A DNA stretch of 41,985 bases from DATFYM01 sp035315065 (GTDB lineage: Bacteria; Acidobacteriota; Terriglobia; UBA7540). Positions 7,251-15,857 of the stretch are shown piece by piece; positions within the stretch are counted from its first letter, which is position 1, and each line of letters opens with the position of its first letter. The notes under the pieces were generated by a model, which worked only from the letters and a program-made list of their open reading frames with translations, was not told where the DNA came from and did not search any database. The stretch covers positions 1-41,985 of the forward strand of contig DATFYM010000200.1 in NCBI GenBank assembly GCA_035315065.1, in the 5' to 3' direction. Both the position numbers and the translations under genes were made by a program.

Positions 7251-10181
7251 TTAGTTGACCCCCAACCACTGCGGCACCATGTCACCCTGGACAGCATCTT
7301 CGGTCGCCGATCCTGTGTTGTACGTGATGCTTATCCAGAGCGCCCAATTGGCACTCCCGTTGCTCAGTGAAGTGGTGTACATCGAAATGTTTACAGGAGC
7401 GGTCCGTGCCAGGTTAAAAACGTTCACGGCGTTGCTGCCAGCAGCCATCACGACGAATGCCAACGGTTCAGGAGCCCACACAGCACTTGCCCCACCCAAC
7501 GCGTTGGAGGTAGACCAGATGGTGGTACGGTTGTTGCATGTTCCGCTGGAGAAGGTGGAGCAGGCGTTGAGTCTGATCGTCAAAGTTGAACCGTTGTTAT
7601 AAATCTCTAGCGGAATATAAATCACAACCCCGGCATGAATCCCATCCAAGGTCGAGGCTGTCGATCCGCCCAAGGTGAAGGTGATGCCGTGGCTAAAGTA
7701 GGTTTCGGTGGTCCCGACGCCGCCCTGATTGCAGGCAGCACTGCCGTAGGGAGCTGGCAAGGTATCACCCGATTTGTCGCAAATTGCGTCGAACGTGCTG
7801 GAGGTGTACTGGAATCCAGCGGGGCCGTTCTTGGTGGTGCCTCCGTTGCTGTTGATGGTCCCGTTGTTGGTCAGAGTGCCGCCGCTGGCGACCGTCAGAT
7901 TGGTGCCGTCCGACGTGATGTCGGCAATCCCACCTAGCGTCGAACCTCCATTGTTATACTGGACTTGAGTGCTCAATCCCCCTGCTGATGCCGAAGGGTT
8001 GCCCCACGTCATCGGGGAAGACCCACCACCAGTCGATAGCAGCGCTTGCCCAGTTGTCCCTGGAGTGGTTGGCAAGTTAAAGTTGTACGCGGTTGTTGCC
8101 CCGAGGTTTTGAACCGTAACCCCCGCGCCGCTGCCACCGCCATTTTCTAAGACAAGCTGTCCCGTGGCGCTTGCACCGACGCCTATCGTAAGGGCTGGAG
8201 AGACCCATGTCAGGTTCGCACTTCCGCCAAAGGCGCTTGAACTGTTGAATTGGACTTGAGTGTTTGATCCTCCCGGTGATCCACCGCCCCCGCCGCATGC
8301 CGCTCCGGTGATGCCGGTCCCATTGTATTCGAGACACTGCCCGGAGGTCGGGGCCGTGCTGGTGGTTGGGATATCGGTCGAGCCAAAGTGCATCCCAATC
8401 ACGCTCTGGTTGCTGCTGTTACCAGAGAGATCGCCGCCCGCCGAGAAACTTCCACTTGGAGCGGCCACCCACGCCGTGTTTCCGGAACCATCGGTCTGGA
8501 GAAGAAACCCGCTGGTCCCGTTAGTTGCAGGCAGATTGAAAACCGGGCTTCCGCTTGTTGCCTGGGTCGCCTTGAGAGTCGTGGAGACGCCAGACACTCC
8601 ACCATTGGCTAGCGTCAATGCTCCATTGACCGACGCGTTGGTCCCCAGCGTCGGGGTCGCGGTACATGCCGGGCTCGCACCAGCCATGACTTGTCCTGCT
8701 GCACACGTCAGCGAGAGCGTATTCGCAGAAAGGCTTAACGGCGCACTGAAGGTGGCAGTAAGGTCGCTGATGGCCGGTTGCGTGACGTGAGGCACCCCCC
8801 CTGGCGGAATGTAATTGACCCACTCATGTGCCGTGCCCGAAGCCTGCACTCGCACGGTGGTATCCTGATTTCCCGAAGGGTCCCAACAATCTAATTGCTC
8901 ATCAGCGCTGGATGCAACACATCGCAGAGTGCCGGCCGGAGGCGTGGCGGCGCTGCCTGTGGGGTTGGGCTGGGTCGCCGCCAGCGCATATCCGGTGGTC
9001 GATGCGGGGAGAACGTGGCAAATTGAGTTGGCTGCATCGTACTTGCACGAAAATACCGTCGTGGCGTTTGGCTCCGGCACCACATTTGGAGGCCCAGGGG
9101 TGGAAAATAAGCTCGGCCAAGTCATCGTATAGCCGCCCGTGGCGTTCTCGGTGGCAACCACCGTGTAGGTCTGCCCGTCCACTAGTGAGGCTGTAAGCGC
9201 CGTCACCGTGTTACTGGTGACATTCGCCGCCAGCGTGATGTACCACGTCGTGCAGGACGCGGCGCTGCCCCAGGTCGCGGCGCCAGAGGAGATGGACCAC
9301 CCGGAGGTGCTGCCAAAGGTGCAACTCCCGCTCATGCCGGCGTCTGAGGCCGGCACTGTCCCGAGACCCACGGTTCCACTGGCGCTGATCGTCCCTCCGG
9401 TCAACGGCGAGCTAAACGTAATGCTGGTGACCGTGCCAGAGCCGGTTGGCGTGATGCACGTCACGCCGCCTGACGCGGTAATGGTTTGAACAACCTGCGC
9501 GCCGCTGCAGGTGCTGGCGCCGGCGTAACTGGTGAGCGGAGATCCCGCCGCGCCATTCACGGCCAGAGTCCCCGACGTGGCACCGGCGTTGACGTTACAG
9601 GTTAAGCCGATGGCGCAGGTCTGACCGTTCACGGTGGTTGCGTTGTCGGTGATGGCGAGGTTCACCGGCACCTGATAAGGGCTCGCGCTCGTCCCCGCTC
9701 CGGTCTGGCTGCCAATCGTAATACCGGTGCCAGCCGTAAGCTGGACGTACTTCCCGCTGCCGGTGATGGCTGTGTTGCTCCCAAGCTGAAACGAGGTGAA
9801 GAGGCTGGAGGCCGAACCGCAGCCCGAGACACAGTTGATCTTGATAGCCCCGCTTGTGCTGTCGAAAATCTTATTCCAGATTTGATCGGCCCCAAGGAAG
9901 CTAGGCCAGGGCGGGCCTGGGCTACCGGTCGCTACCGCTTCGGCCTTCAGGGCTAAGTTGGTCGAGTCAAAGATCGCATTGAGCAGCATTTCCTCGTTCG
10001 GCAATCCCTGAGGCAGAGGGTCCGCATAGAGTTTCAGCTTCCCTTCCGAGTCGTGGCCCATTACGAGACGGATGTTTAGCGCTGAGGGTGTCTGCACGAG
10101 TGGGGCCGAAAGCGGAGGCCCAGCGCATTGCGCGCCAATCGCCAGAATCATGCAGCATACCGTCAAGACTATTGCTTTCAT
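7251..10181 (-). CDS. Secreted tail-fibre-like repetitive protein
   Basis: A 976-residue protein with a signal peptide (MKAIVLTVCCMILAIGAQCAG) and a very Gly/Ser/Thr/Asn-rich body of short beta-forming repeats. Two blocks repeat the phrase NTQVQFNSSSAFGGSAN / STQVQYNNGGSTLGGIAD, and others recall ITFSSPLTGGTISASGTVGLG. Such phrases are typical of phage tail fibres and of trimeric beta-rich stalk proteins. No intramolecular chaperone domain is obvious at the C-terminus, which instead looks like a compact beta domain. It has a strong ribosome site (aggaggcgag) before the ATG. No other phage structural gene lies nearby. With its signal peptide it is more likely a cell-surface or extracellular stalk or adhesin than a virion part. 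The downstream esterase gene starts one base after its stop. Confidence 0.8.
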   Translation of the reverse strand: MKAIVLTVCCMILAIGAQCAGPPLSAPLVQTPSALNIRLVMGHDSEGKLKLYADPLPQGLPNEEMLLNAIFDSTNLALKAEAVATGSPGPPWPSFLGADQIWNKIFDSTSGAIKINCVSGCGSASSLFTSFQLGSNTAITGSGKYVQLTAGTGITIGSQTGAGTSASPYQVPVNLAITDNATTVNGQTCAIGLTCNVNAGATSGTLAVNGAAGSPLTSYAGASTCSGAQVVQTITASGGVTCITPTGSGTVTSITFSSPLTGGTISASGTVGLGTVPASDAGMSGSCTFGSTSGWSISSGAATWGSAASCTTWYITLAANVTSNTVTALTASLVDGQTYTVVATENATGGYTMTWPSLFSTPGPPNVVPEPNATTVFSCKYDAANSICHVLPASTTGYALAATQPNPTGSAATPPAGTLRCVASSADEQLDCWDPSGNQDTTVRVQASGTAHEWVNYIPPGGVPHVTQPAISDLTATFSAPLSLSANTLSLTCAAGQVMAGASPACTATPTLGTNASVNGALTLANGGVSGVSTTLKATQATSGSPVFNLPATNGTSGFLLQTDGSGNTAWVAAPSGSFSAGGDLSGNSSNQSVIGMHFGSTDIPTTSTAPTSGQCLEYNGTGITGAACGGGGGSPGGSNTQVQFNSSSAFGGSANLTWVSPALTIGVGASATGQLVLENGGGSGAGVTVQNLGATTAYNFNLPTTPGTTGQALLSTGGGSSPMTWGNPSASAGGLSTQVQYNNGGSTLGGIADITSDGTNLTVASGGTLTNNGTINSNGGTTKNGPAGFQYTSSTFDAICDKSGDTLPAPYGSAACNQGGVGTTETYFSHGITFTLGGSTASTLDGIHAGVVIYIPLEIYNNGSTLTIRLNACSTFSSGTCNNRTTIWSTSNALGGASAVWAPEPLAFVVMAAGSNAVNVFNLARTAPVNISMYTTSLSNGSANWALWISITYNTGSATEDAVQGDMVPQWLGVN

Positions 10182-10802
10182 CTCGCCTCCTGTCCGTACC
10201 CACTACTTCAGCTAATTGGAAAACATGCCTTAACATCTTTATTTCCAATGTATTCCAGTGTATTGGTGCGCTCCGGTACTGACGGCCTACATCGTCACGG
10301 CTTCGACTTCGATAATCGAATCAACCGTTAGTTCTTTTGAAAGAAAACGAACTCCCTACCCTTCGCTAAAACCTTAGTCTTCAACAGCCTAGTGAGCATG
10401 GGCGCTGATTTCGTATGTTATCGGACATTTCCACCATGTCCCACCGTCCATTTCCTTGTAAACTGGCCTTGACAAAATCGATGGCTGGTCCGTGCTGAAT
10501 GCTCGTGCCATCGAGCGCGGTGAATCCTCCCGCTCCCAATATTTCTTCCGTGTTTTCAATATCTTTGCCCCTGTTGGCCAATCCCTTCCTTTGCTTGTTC
10601 AAGCCGGCGCAGATCGCTGGTCAAGTTCAGCCTCCGCGCTTTCCAGCGTTTGCGCGCCGCCACGTTCCATCTCCAACATCCAGCCTAGCAGGCGAAAATG
10701 AGACAATGGAGACAAACGAGACAAACGAGACATTTTTTTTTCGCGCTTGTTTTCAATGGCTTAGAGGGCCAAAGTCGTGTGTTGCTGCCGAACTTTCGAA
10801 AA

Positions 10803-10823
10803 AGTGTGGCAAAATGCCACACT
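10803..10823 (-). terminator. Possible intrinsic terminator (minus strand)
   Basis: A perfect 9-bp stem (agtgtggca/tgccacact) with a 3-nt loop. Read on the minus strand it is followed by TTTTTCG, resembling a rho-independent terminator. No clear minus-strand gene lies upstream of it, so it may instead be a member of a palindromic repeat family. Confidence 0.4.
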
Positions 10824-11234
10824 CATGAAGATTTGTAACACTGCCATGTGATGCATTCGCTGACGCCTGGCACTTAGGGTGCTTGTGGCGGTCGAGTCCT
10901 TTGTACCGACTGTACTGCATCCTTGGGGGAAAGCCACCGAGTTCGTCTTGGGTGGCCGTGCAGGACCTCGCGAGAAGCCCCCTGGGCTTTGACACGGACC
11001 CGGTCACCGAGCGCTTGCAACCGGATCGATATGCGTCCTGGGGAGCGCGATCGAGAAATGCCGGCCGGTCGGTATTTCTAGCGGTCGAACAAACATCGTA
11101 AGCCGCGAACTGGTTATGCACAGTATGGTTGCGAGCGCTGAAGCTGTGTGCGTGAAAATGATGTGCGGCTCATGAGTTTCGCCCTGAGTTTCGCAGATCA
11201 TCCAGGTTAATTGAATTGGAATTAATCACGAAGC

Positions 11235-11265
11235 TTGACCTGGGCACTGAGGATTGGTGTAAAAT
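11235..11265 (+). promoter_or_regulatory. Weak sigma70-like promoter candidate upstream of ugd
   Basis: TTGACC at 11235-11240 and TAAAAT at 11260-11265 with a 19-nt spacer, in an AT-richer stretch about 360 nt before the ugd start. The spacer is longer than ideal, so this is only a candidate. Confidence 0.25.
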
Positions 11266-11625
11266 ATTCGTTTCGGCGAGTTCGACTCGACATGACCGTG
11301 GGTGCTAATGTTCAGGCCGGAGGGCAGTGGGTCGCTTCACAGGGCAGCCTCATGCGGGGATGTAAGTTACAGGACGGAGGTGTTGTTTTCTCTGGGGGGT
11401 TGCTGGGCAACGCCGGTGCCTTTGAAGTAGGTGTATCGACGGTAGAGGTACTTGTGAATGGCGCTTTGAGCATTGCTTGGGGCACAGTTCGCCACGCCGC
11501 ATCGGCCCATCGCGCGCTCGCTTGATCGACTCGAAAGTTGACTTTTTCAACGATGACTGGAGGGGCATTTCGCATGAATGTCACATGCCATCCTCAGTCA
11601 TAAACTGAAGTCTTTGAGGAGCTTG

Positions 11626-12969
11626 ATGTCATCGAAACGGCGAGTGGGAGTCTTAGGTCTGGGCCACGTTGGCTTGCCCACGGCCCTCGGGTTTGCAGAA
11701 TTGGGATGGACTGTTGTCGGCACCGACAGTGACCGTTCGAAGGTCGAGGCGGTGAGCGCCGGCGTCCCACCCTTTTATGAGCCGGGCCTCGAAGAGCTCC
11801 TGCGCCGGCACCTCATTTCCGGTCGTTTCCGGGCTTTGCCCGAGATCGGCGAGGCCGTTCGGCAGTCCGATATCCTCTTCATCTGCGTTGGTACTCCGCA
11901 TCACGAGGACGGCTCGGCGGACCTGTCGCAAGTGGAGGGGGCCGCGCGGACTGTGGCTGAGAACCTTGATTCCTACAAGCTGGTCGTCGAGAAGAGCACG
12001 GCGCCCGTAATGACCGCCCTCTGGGTGGAGCGCGCCATTCAGCGTTACGGCAATCATCAGCACGCCTTCGAGGTGGCCTGCAACCCTGAATTCCTGCGGG
12101 AGGGAACCGCGGTCCACGATTTTCTCCACCCCGATCGCATCGTGATTGGGGCGAACAGCGAAAGGGCCAAGAGTTGGCTCCGCGAACTTTATGAACCCCT
12201 CGGGCGACCGATGCTGATCACGGACCGGAACTCGGCAGAGATGATCAAGCATGCTTCCAACGCCTTCCTGGCATTGAAGATCTCTTTCATTAACATGGTG
12301 AGTGATCTTTGTGAAGCGGCTGGAGCCAGCGCCCAGGATATTGCGACCGGGCTGGGCTTGGATCCGCGGATTGGAGCCCACTTCCTTCACGCGGGGATCG
12401 GCTACGGTGGTTTCTGCCTGCCTAAGGATTTGAAAGCCTTCATCCACGTGGCGGAAGAGCGCGGAGTTAATTTCGGCCTGCTGCGAGAGGTCGAACGCAT
12501 CAACCAGAGTCGCGTTGACCGGTTTGTACGCAAAGTCCAGCAGGCACTCTGGGTGTTGCAGGATAAACAACTAGCGGTGTGGGGGCTGGCGTTCAAGCCG
12601 GAAACAGACGATATTCGCGATGCTCCAAGCCTTCACGTAGTCCGCCGGTTGCGCCAAGCTGGGGCTTCCCTGCGCCTCTATGATCCGGCAGCTATGCAAG
12701 AATTCCGGCGAGTTTTCGCCGAGGAGCCCGATCACCTCGTCTACTGCTCGTCCGCTTTGGAAGCGGCTCGCGGAGCCCATGCCGTGCTGGTTCTGACGGA
12801 GTGGCCGGAGTTTGGCGAGATGGACTGGAGACAAGTGCGTGGGTGTGTGGCGCTGCCGATTGTGGTTGATGGCCGCAACTTCCTGGACGCGGCTGCGCTC
12901 CGGGCTGAAGGCTTCGAGTGCCATCGCATGGGCGAGGTTTCGCTCGCGCCAGACGGGGTCAAGATCTAA
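11626..12969 (+). CDS. ugd: UDP-glucose 6-dehydrogenase
   Basis: Oxidises UDP-glucose to UDP-glucuronate with two NAD+ in the cytoplasm. 447 residues from the chosen ATG. The N-terminal Rossmann motif is GVLGLGHVGLP (8-18), the central helix region contains EMIKHASNAFLALKISF, and the catalytic Cys264 is in GYGGFCLPKD. The C-terminal NAD/UDP-binding domain has the conserved GLAFKPETDDIRDAPS. The ATG at 11626 is preferred over one 48 nt upstream because GAGGAG lies 5 nt before it. The next gene (UDP-glucuronate decarboxylase) overlaps its stop by one base, so the pair forms a two-step route to UDP-xylose. A GDP-mannose dehydrogenase is the main alternative, but the partner gene favours UDP-glucose. 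Confidence 0.93.
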   Translation: MSSKRRVGVLGLGHVGLPTALGFAELGWTVVGTDSDRSKVEAVSAGVPPFYEPGLEELLRRHLISGRFRALPEIGEAVRQSDILFICVGTPHHEDGSADLSQVEGAARTVAENLDSYKLVVEKSTAPVMTALWVERAIQRYGNHQHAFEVACNPEFLREGTAVHDFLHPDRIVIGANSERAKSWLRELYEPLGRPMLITDRNSAEMIKHASNAFLALKISFINMVSDLCEAAGASAQDIATGLGLDPRIGAHFLHAGIGYGGFCLPKDLKAFIHVAEERGVNFGLLREVERINQSRVDRFVRKVQQALWVLQDKQLAVWGLAFKPETDDIRDAPSLHVVRRLRQAGASLRLYDPAAMQEFRRVFAEEPDHLVYCSSALEAARGAHAVLVLTEWPEFGEMDWRQVRGCVALPIVVDGRNFLDAAALRAEGFECHRMGEVSLAPDGVKI

Positions 12970-13907
12970 TGCGGATACTCGTTACCGGCGGAGCAGGATT
13001 CGTGGGCTCTCACCTTTGTGACCGGCTGGTGACGGAAGGCCACGAAGTCATCTGCGTCGACAGCCTCATAACCGGGCGGAAGGAGAATATCGCCCATCTG
13101 CTCGATCAGGGCCGTTTTACCTTCGTTTTGCAGGACGTCACCGAGCCGTTCTTTGTGGACGGGCCGCTGGACGCCGTGTTGCACTTCGCCAGCCCTGCCA
13201 GTCCGAAGGATTATCTCCAGCACCCGATCCACACTCTGAAGGTAGGCGGACTCGGCACCTACCACGCTCTGGGGCTGGCCAAGGCCAAGGGCGCGATCTT
13301 CATGCCGGCGTCCACTTCCGAAGTGTATGGGGACCCCGAAGTGAATCCGCAGCCCGAAACCTATTGGGGCCACGTCAACCCGGTAGGGCCGCGCAGCGTC
13401 TACGATGAGGCAAAGCGCTACGCGGAAGCGATGACCATAGCTTACCATCGCGCCCACGGCGTCCGCGTCCGCATTCCACGGATCTTCAACACCTATGGCC
13501 CGCGCATGCGCCTCAACGACGGCCGGGCGCTCCCGAATATGATGAGCCAAGCCATCCGTGGAGAGCCGCTCACCGTATACGGCGATGGGTCACAGACGCG
13601 TAGTTTCTGTTATGTCAGTGATCTGGTGGATGGGATCTATCGCCTGCTTCTGACTTCGACCCAGGAACTCCTCATCATCAATTTGGGTAACCCGGAAGAA
13701 GTGACGCTCAGTCAAATGGCGCAGGAAATCCTCCAGATCACCGGGAACAAAGGTCAGATCGTCTTTCGTCCACTTCCTGAAGACGATCCTCGGAGGCGCT
13801 GTCCCGACATCCGGAAGGCTCGACAGGTTCTTGGCTGGGAGCCGCAGATCTCCCGGTTGGAAGGCCTCAACAAGACGCTGCCCTACTTCCGCGAGGCGCT
13901 GCGGTGA
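12969..13907 (+). CDS. uxs: UDP-glucuronate decarboxylase / UDP-xylose synthase
   Basis: Extended SDR enzyme of 312 residues that converts UDP-glucuronate to UDP-xylose through an NAD+-dependent oxidation, decarboxylation and reduction. The Rossmann motif GGAGFVGSH is at 7-15, the catalytic pair is Tyr145/Lys149 in VYDEAKRYAE, and the family-typical HFASPASPKDY is at 72-82. PASTSEVYGDP and GSQTRSFCYV are also characteristic of UXS. The start ATG overlaps the ugd stop (taATG), indicating translational coupling. The 3' end runs straight into an inverted repeat. The product likely feeds xylosylated surface polysaccharide or LPS; that use is inferred. Confidence 0.93.
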   Translation: MRILVTGGAGFVGSHLCDRLVTEGHEVICVDSLITGRKENIAHLLDQGRFTFVLQDVTEPFFVDGPLDAVLHFASPASPKDYLQHPIHTLKVGGLGTYHALGLAKAKGAIFMPASTSEVYGDPEVNPQPETYWGHVNPVGPRSVYDEAKRYAEAMTIAYHRAHGVRVRIPRIFNTYGPRMRLNDGRALPNMMSQAIRGEPLTVYGDGSQTRSFCYVSDLVDGIYRLLLTSTQELLIINLGNPEEVTLSQMAQEILQITGNKGQIVFRPLPEDDPRRRCPDIRKARQVLGWEPQISRLEGLNKTLPYFREALR

Positions 13908-14032
13908 TTGCCGATTGTCGATTGACGATTAGAAGACAGGGTCATAGACGATTGCAGATGGCGGATTAAAGCGTCGCGAGTCTTGCCTTACGCTTTTCTT
14001 TCAGTCGTCGTCGTCACTCGACAATCGGCAAT
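13907..14032. repeat. Inverted repeat with 15-bp perfect arms upstream of nadE
   Basis: Arms attgccgattgtcga (13907-13921) and its exact complement (14018-14032) enclose about 96 nt. Inside and beside the left arm the word gattg/cgattg recurs (cgattgacgattag, gacgattgcagatgg). The same word family follows nadE at 15688-15826. The left arm begins on the last base of the uxs stop codon; the right arm ends 5 nt before the nadE ATG. Confidence 0.85.
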
Positions 14033-14037
14033 TTAGG

Positions 14038-15693
14038 ATGCGGATCGCTTTACTCCAACTCGATCAGATCGTCGGCGACATTGGTGGGAACGCCAGCCGC
14101 ATCCGAACGGCGACACGCGAAGCCGCAAAACGGGGCGCGGACCTTGTGGTGACCTCGGAACTCGCCTTGTTGGGTTACCTGCCGCGAGACTTGCTGCTTC
14201 AGCCGAGCCTCATTAGATATAGTTGGGAGGTTCTGGAGCGACTGGCCACAGACTTGCGTGATGCTCCTCCGGTGCTCGTGGGGCTGGCCGAGCCCAACCA
14301 GGCTTCGGAAGGACGACCGCTGTTCAACAGTGCTGCGCTCCTGGCGGAAGGAGAGGTGCGGGATCGTTTTCACAAGTGCCTCCTCCCAACCTACGATGTT
14401 TTCGACGAGGACCGCTATTTTGAACCGGCACCCGACAACCAGGTGTTGCGCCTGGGGGATTGGACCTTGGGCGTGACCATCTGCGAGGACATCTGGAACG
14501 ATCGCGACTTCTGGCAGAGGCGCCGCTACCACAAGGATCCGGTGGAGGTGCTGGCCCAAGCGGGCGCCGAAGCCGTGATTAATCTCTCTGCTTCACCCTT
14601 CAGCGTGGGCAAGCAATGCTTGCGGGAGTCCATGCTTGCCCAAATGGCTGCCAAGCACGGCCTGCCTCTGGTTTACGTCAATCAGGTCGGAGGCAACGAT
14701 GACCTGGTCTTCGACGGCCGCAGTTGTGCCTTCGATGGAACGGGCAAGCCTATTGCGCGCGGGCGCGCTTTTGCGGAGGATGTGGTGCTGGTAGACCTGA
14801 ACCCGCCCGCGGGTCGAGTCGAGGCGGACGACTTCTCGCCGGAGTCCGAAATCTGGCGGGCACTGGTGCTCGGGACCCGCGACTACGTCCGCAAGTGCGG
14901 CTTCCACAGCGTCCTGCTGGGACTTTCCGGCGGGATCGACTCAGCCGTGACCGCTGCCGTGGCCGCCGAGGCTCTCGGGGTGGAGAACGTCCTCGGTGTG
15001 CTGATGCCGTCGCCCTTTTCCAGCCGCGGCAGCCTCGAGGATGCAGACCGTCTGGCGTGCAACCTGGGCATTCACACCCTCACTCTTCCCATCGAAGACG
15101 TCATGCAGGCATTTGACCGGACCCTGCGGCCCGCGTTTACGAGCCGCCCGCGCGACGTCACGGAGGAGAACATCCAGGCGCGGATTCGCGGCAACCTCCT
15201 GATGGCGCTCTCCAACAAGTACGGTTCTCTGTTGCTGACCACCGGTAACAAGTCGGAGCTCGCGGTGGGTTATTGCACCATTTACGGCGACATGTCTGGG
15301 GGCCTCGCCGTGATTTCGGACGTACCCAAAACCATGATCTATCGCCTGGCGCGCTGGCTCAACGCACAGCGGCCGACGATCCCGGAGCCGATCCTGGCCA
15401 AAGCGCCCTCGGCCGAACTTCGGCCCAATCAAACTGACCAGGACACCCTACCGCCGTACGACGTGCTGGATGGGATTCTTGCAAGGCACATTGAGCGCCA
15501 TGAGTCCGCCGAAGAGATCATCGCCCAAGGCTTCGACGGCGGCACGGTACGGAGGGTGCTCCACCTGGTGAAGGTCGCGGAATTCAAACGCAAGCAGGCG
15601 GCGCCAGGCATCAAGGTGACCGACCGCGCTTTCGGCGTCGGCTGGCGGATGCCTATTGCCTCGAAGGAATGGGAAAACTACAGAAGAAATTGA
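14038..15693 (+). CDS. nadE: Glutamine-dependent NAD+ synthetase
   Basis: Makes NAD+ from deamido-NAD+ and ATP with glutamine as the ammonia donor, the last step of NAD biosynthesis. 551 residues. The N-terminal nitrilase-type glutaminase domain has the triad Glu41 (VVTSELALLGY), Lys113 (FHKCLLPTYD) and Cys149 (VTICEDIW). The C-terminal synthetase domain begins with the ATP-pyrophosphatase loop LSGGIDSA (295-302) and has LLTTGNKSELAVGY. Length is usual for the two-domain form. It is flanked on both sides by related inverted repeats, so it is probably a separate transcription unit. Supply of NAD for the upstream NAD-dependent sugar enzymes is coincidental as far as the sequence shows. Confidence 0.97.
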   Translation: MRIALLQLDQIVGDIGGNASRIRTATREAAKRGADLVVTSELALLGYLPRDLLLQPSLIRYSWEVLERLATDLRDAPPVLVGLAEPNQASEGRPLFNSAALLAEGEVRDRFHKCLLPTYDVFDEDRYFEPAPDNQVLRLGDWTLGVTICEDIWNDRDFWQRRRYHKDPVEVLAQAGAEAVINLSASPFSVGKQCLRESMLAQMAAKHGLPLVYVNQVGGNDDLVFDGRSCAFDGTGKPIARGRAFAEDVVLVDLNPPAGRVEADDFSPESEIWRALVLGTRDYVRKCGFHSVLLGLSGGIDSAVTAAVAAEALGVENVLGVLMPSPFSSRGSLEDADRLACNLGIHTLTLPIEDVMQAFDRTLRPAFTSRPRDVTEENIQARIRGNLLMALSNKYGSLLLTTGNKSELAVGYCTIYGDMSGGLAVISDVPKTMIYRLARWLNAQRPTIPEPILAKAPSAELRPNQTDQDTLPPYDVLDGILARHIERHESAEEIIAQGFDGGTVRRVLHLVKVAEFKRKQAAPGIKVTDRAFGVGWRMPIASKEWENYRRN

Positions 15694-15826
15694 CGATTGC
15701 CGATTGGAAATGCCATCAGCTATTAGCCATCAGCTAACAGCAAGAACCGACTTTCGTGCTGAGAGCTGAGAGCTGAGCGCTGATAGCTGAAAGCTGATTC
15801 CAATCGGCAATCTGCAATCGTCAATT
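15688..15826. repeat. Nested inverted repeat downstream of nadE
   Basis: The left arm at 15688-15709 contains the last base-pairs and stop of nadE; the right arm at 15798-15826 is its complement with a 7-nt extra unit. Inside sit shorter words based on catcagcta and gctgagagctga, giving a second nested inverted layer. It shares the gattgccgattg word with the repeat upstream of nadE. Confidence 0.85.
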
Positions 15827-15857
15827 CTTTGCACCCTGATAGAATTGGAACGCGAAA

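Larger units (their letters stand above)
10182..11625. other. 1.4-kb gap without a convincing gene
   Basis: Only short, poorly supported reading frames occur on either strand; none shows a recognisable domain. Contents that can be seen: a 9-nt tandem repeat (gagacaaac-like, about four units) near 10700-10732 followed by a run of T; a hairpin at 10803-10823; a weak promoter-like pair at 11235-11265; and a GC-rich block at about 10880-11060 with several possible stems that could be structured RNA or decayed coding sequence. The gap separates the divergently transcribed fibre and ugd genes. Confidence 0.6.

Noticed and set aside
7251..10181. Prophage
   Set aside because: The fibre-like gene has a signal peptide and there are no capsid, terminase, portal, tail or integrase genes around it.
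10880..11060. 6S-like RNA in the large gap
   Set aside because: Some pairing is visible, but no long closing stem with a central bubble could be drawn with confidence.
10753..11121. A 122-residue minus-strand frame in the large gap
   Set aside because: Composition is like random translated DNA, and it spans the hairpin at 10803-10823; no motif.
11235..11584. Overlapping open frames on both strands before ugd
   Set aside because: No recognisable motif, no good ribosome site, and each is the complement of the other.
13907..15857. CRISPR array or attachment sites around nadE
   Set aside because: The repeats are inverted, differ in length and have no regular spacers; no cas or integrase genes are present.
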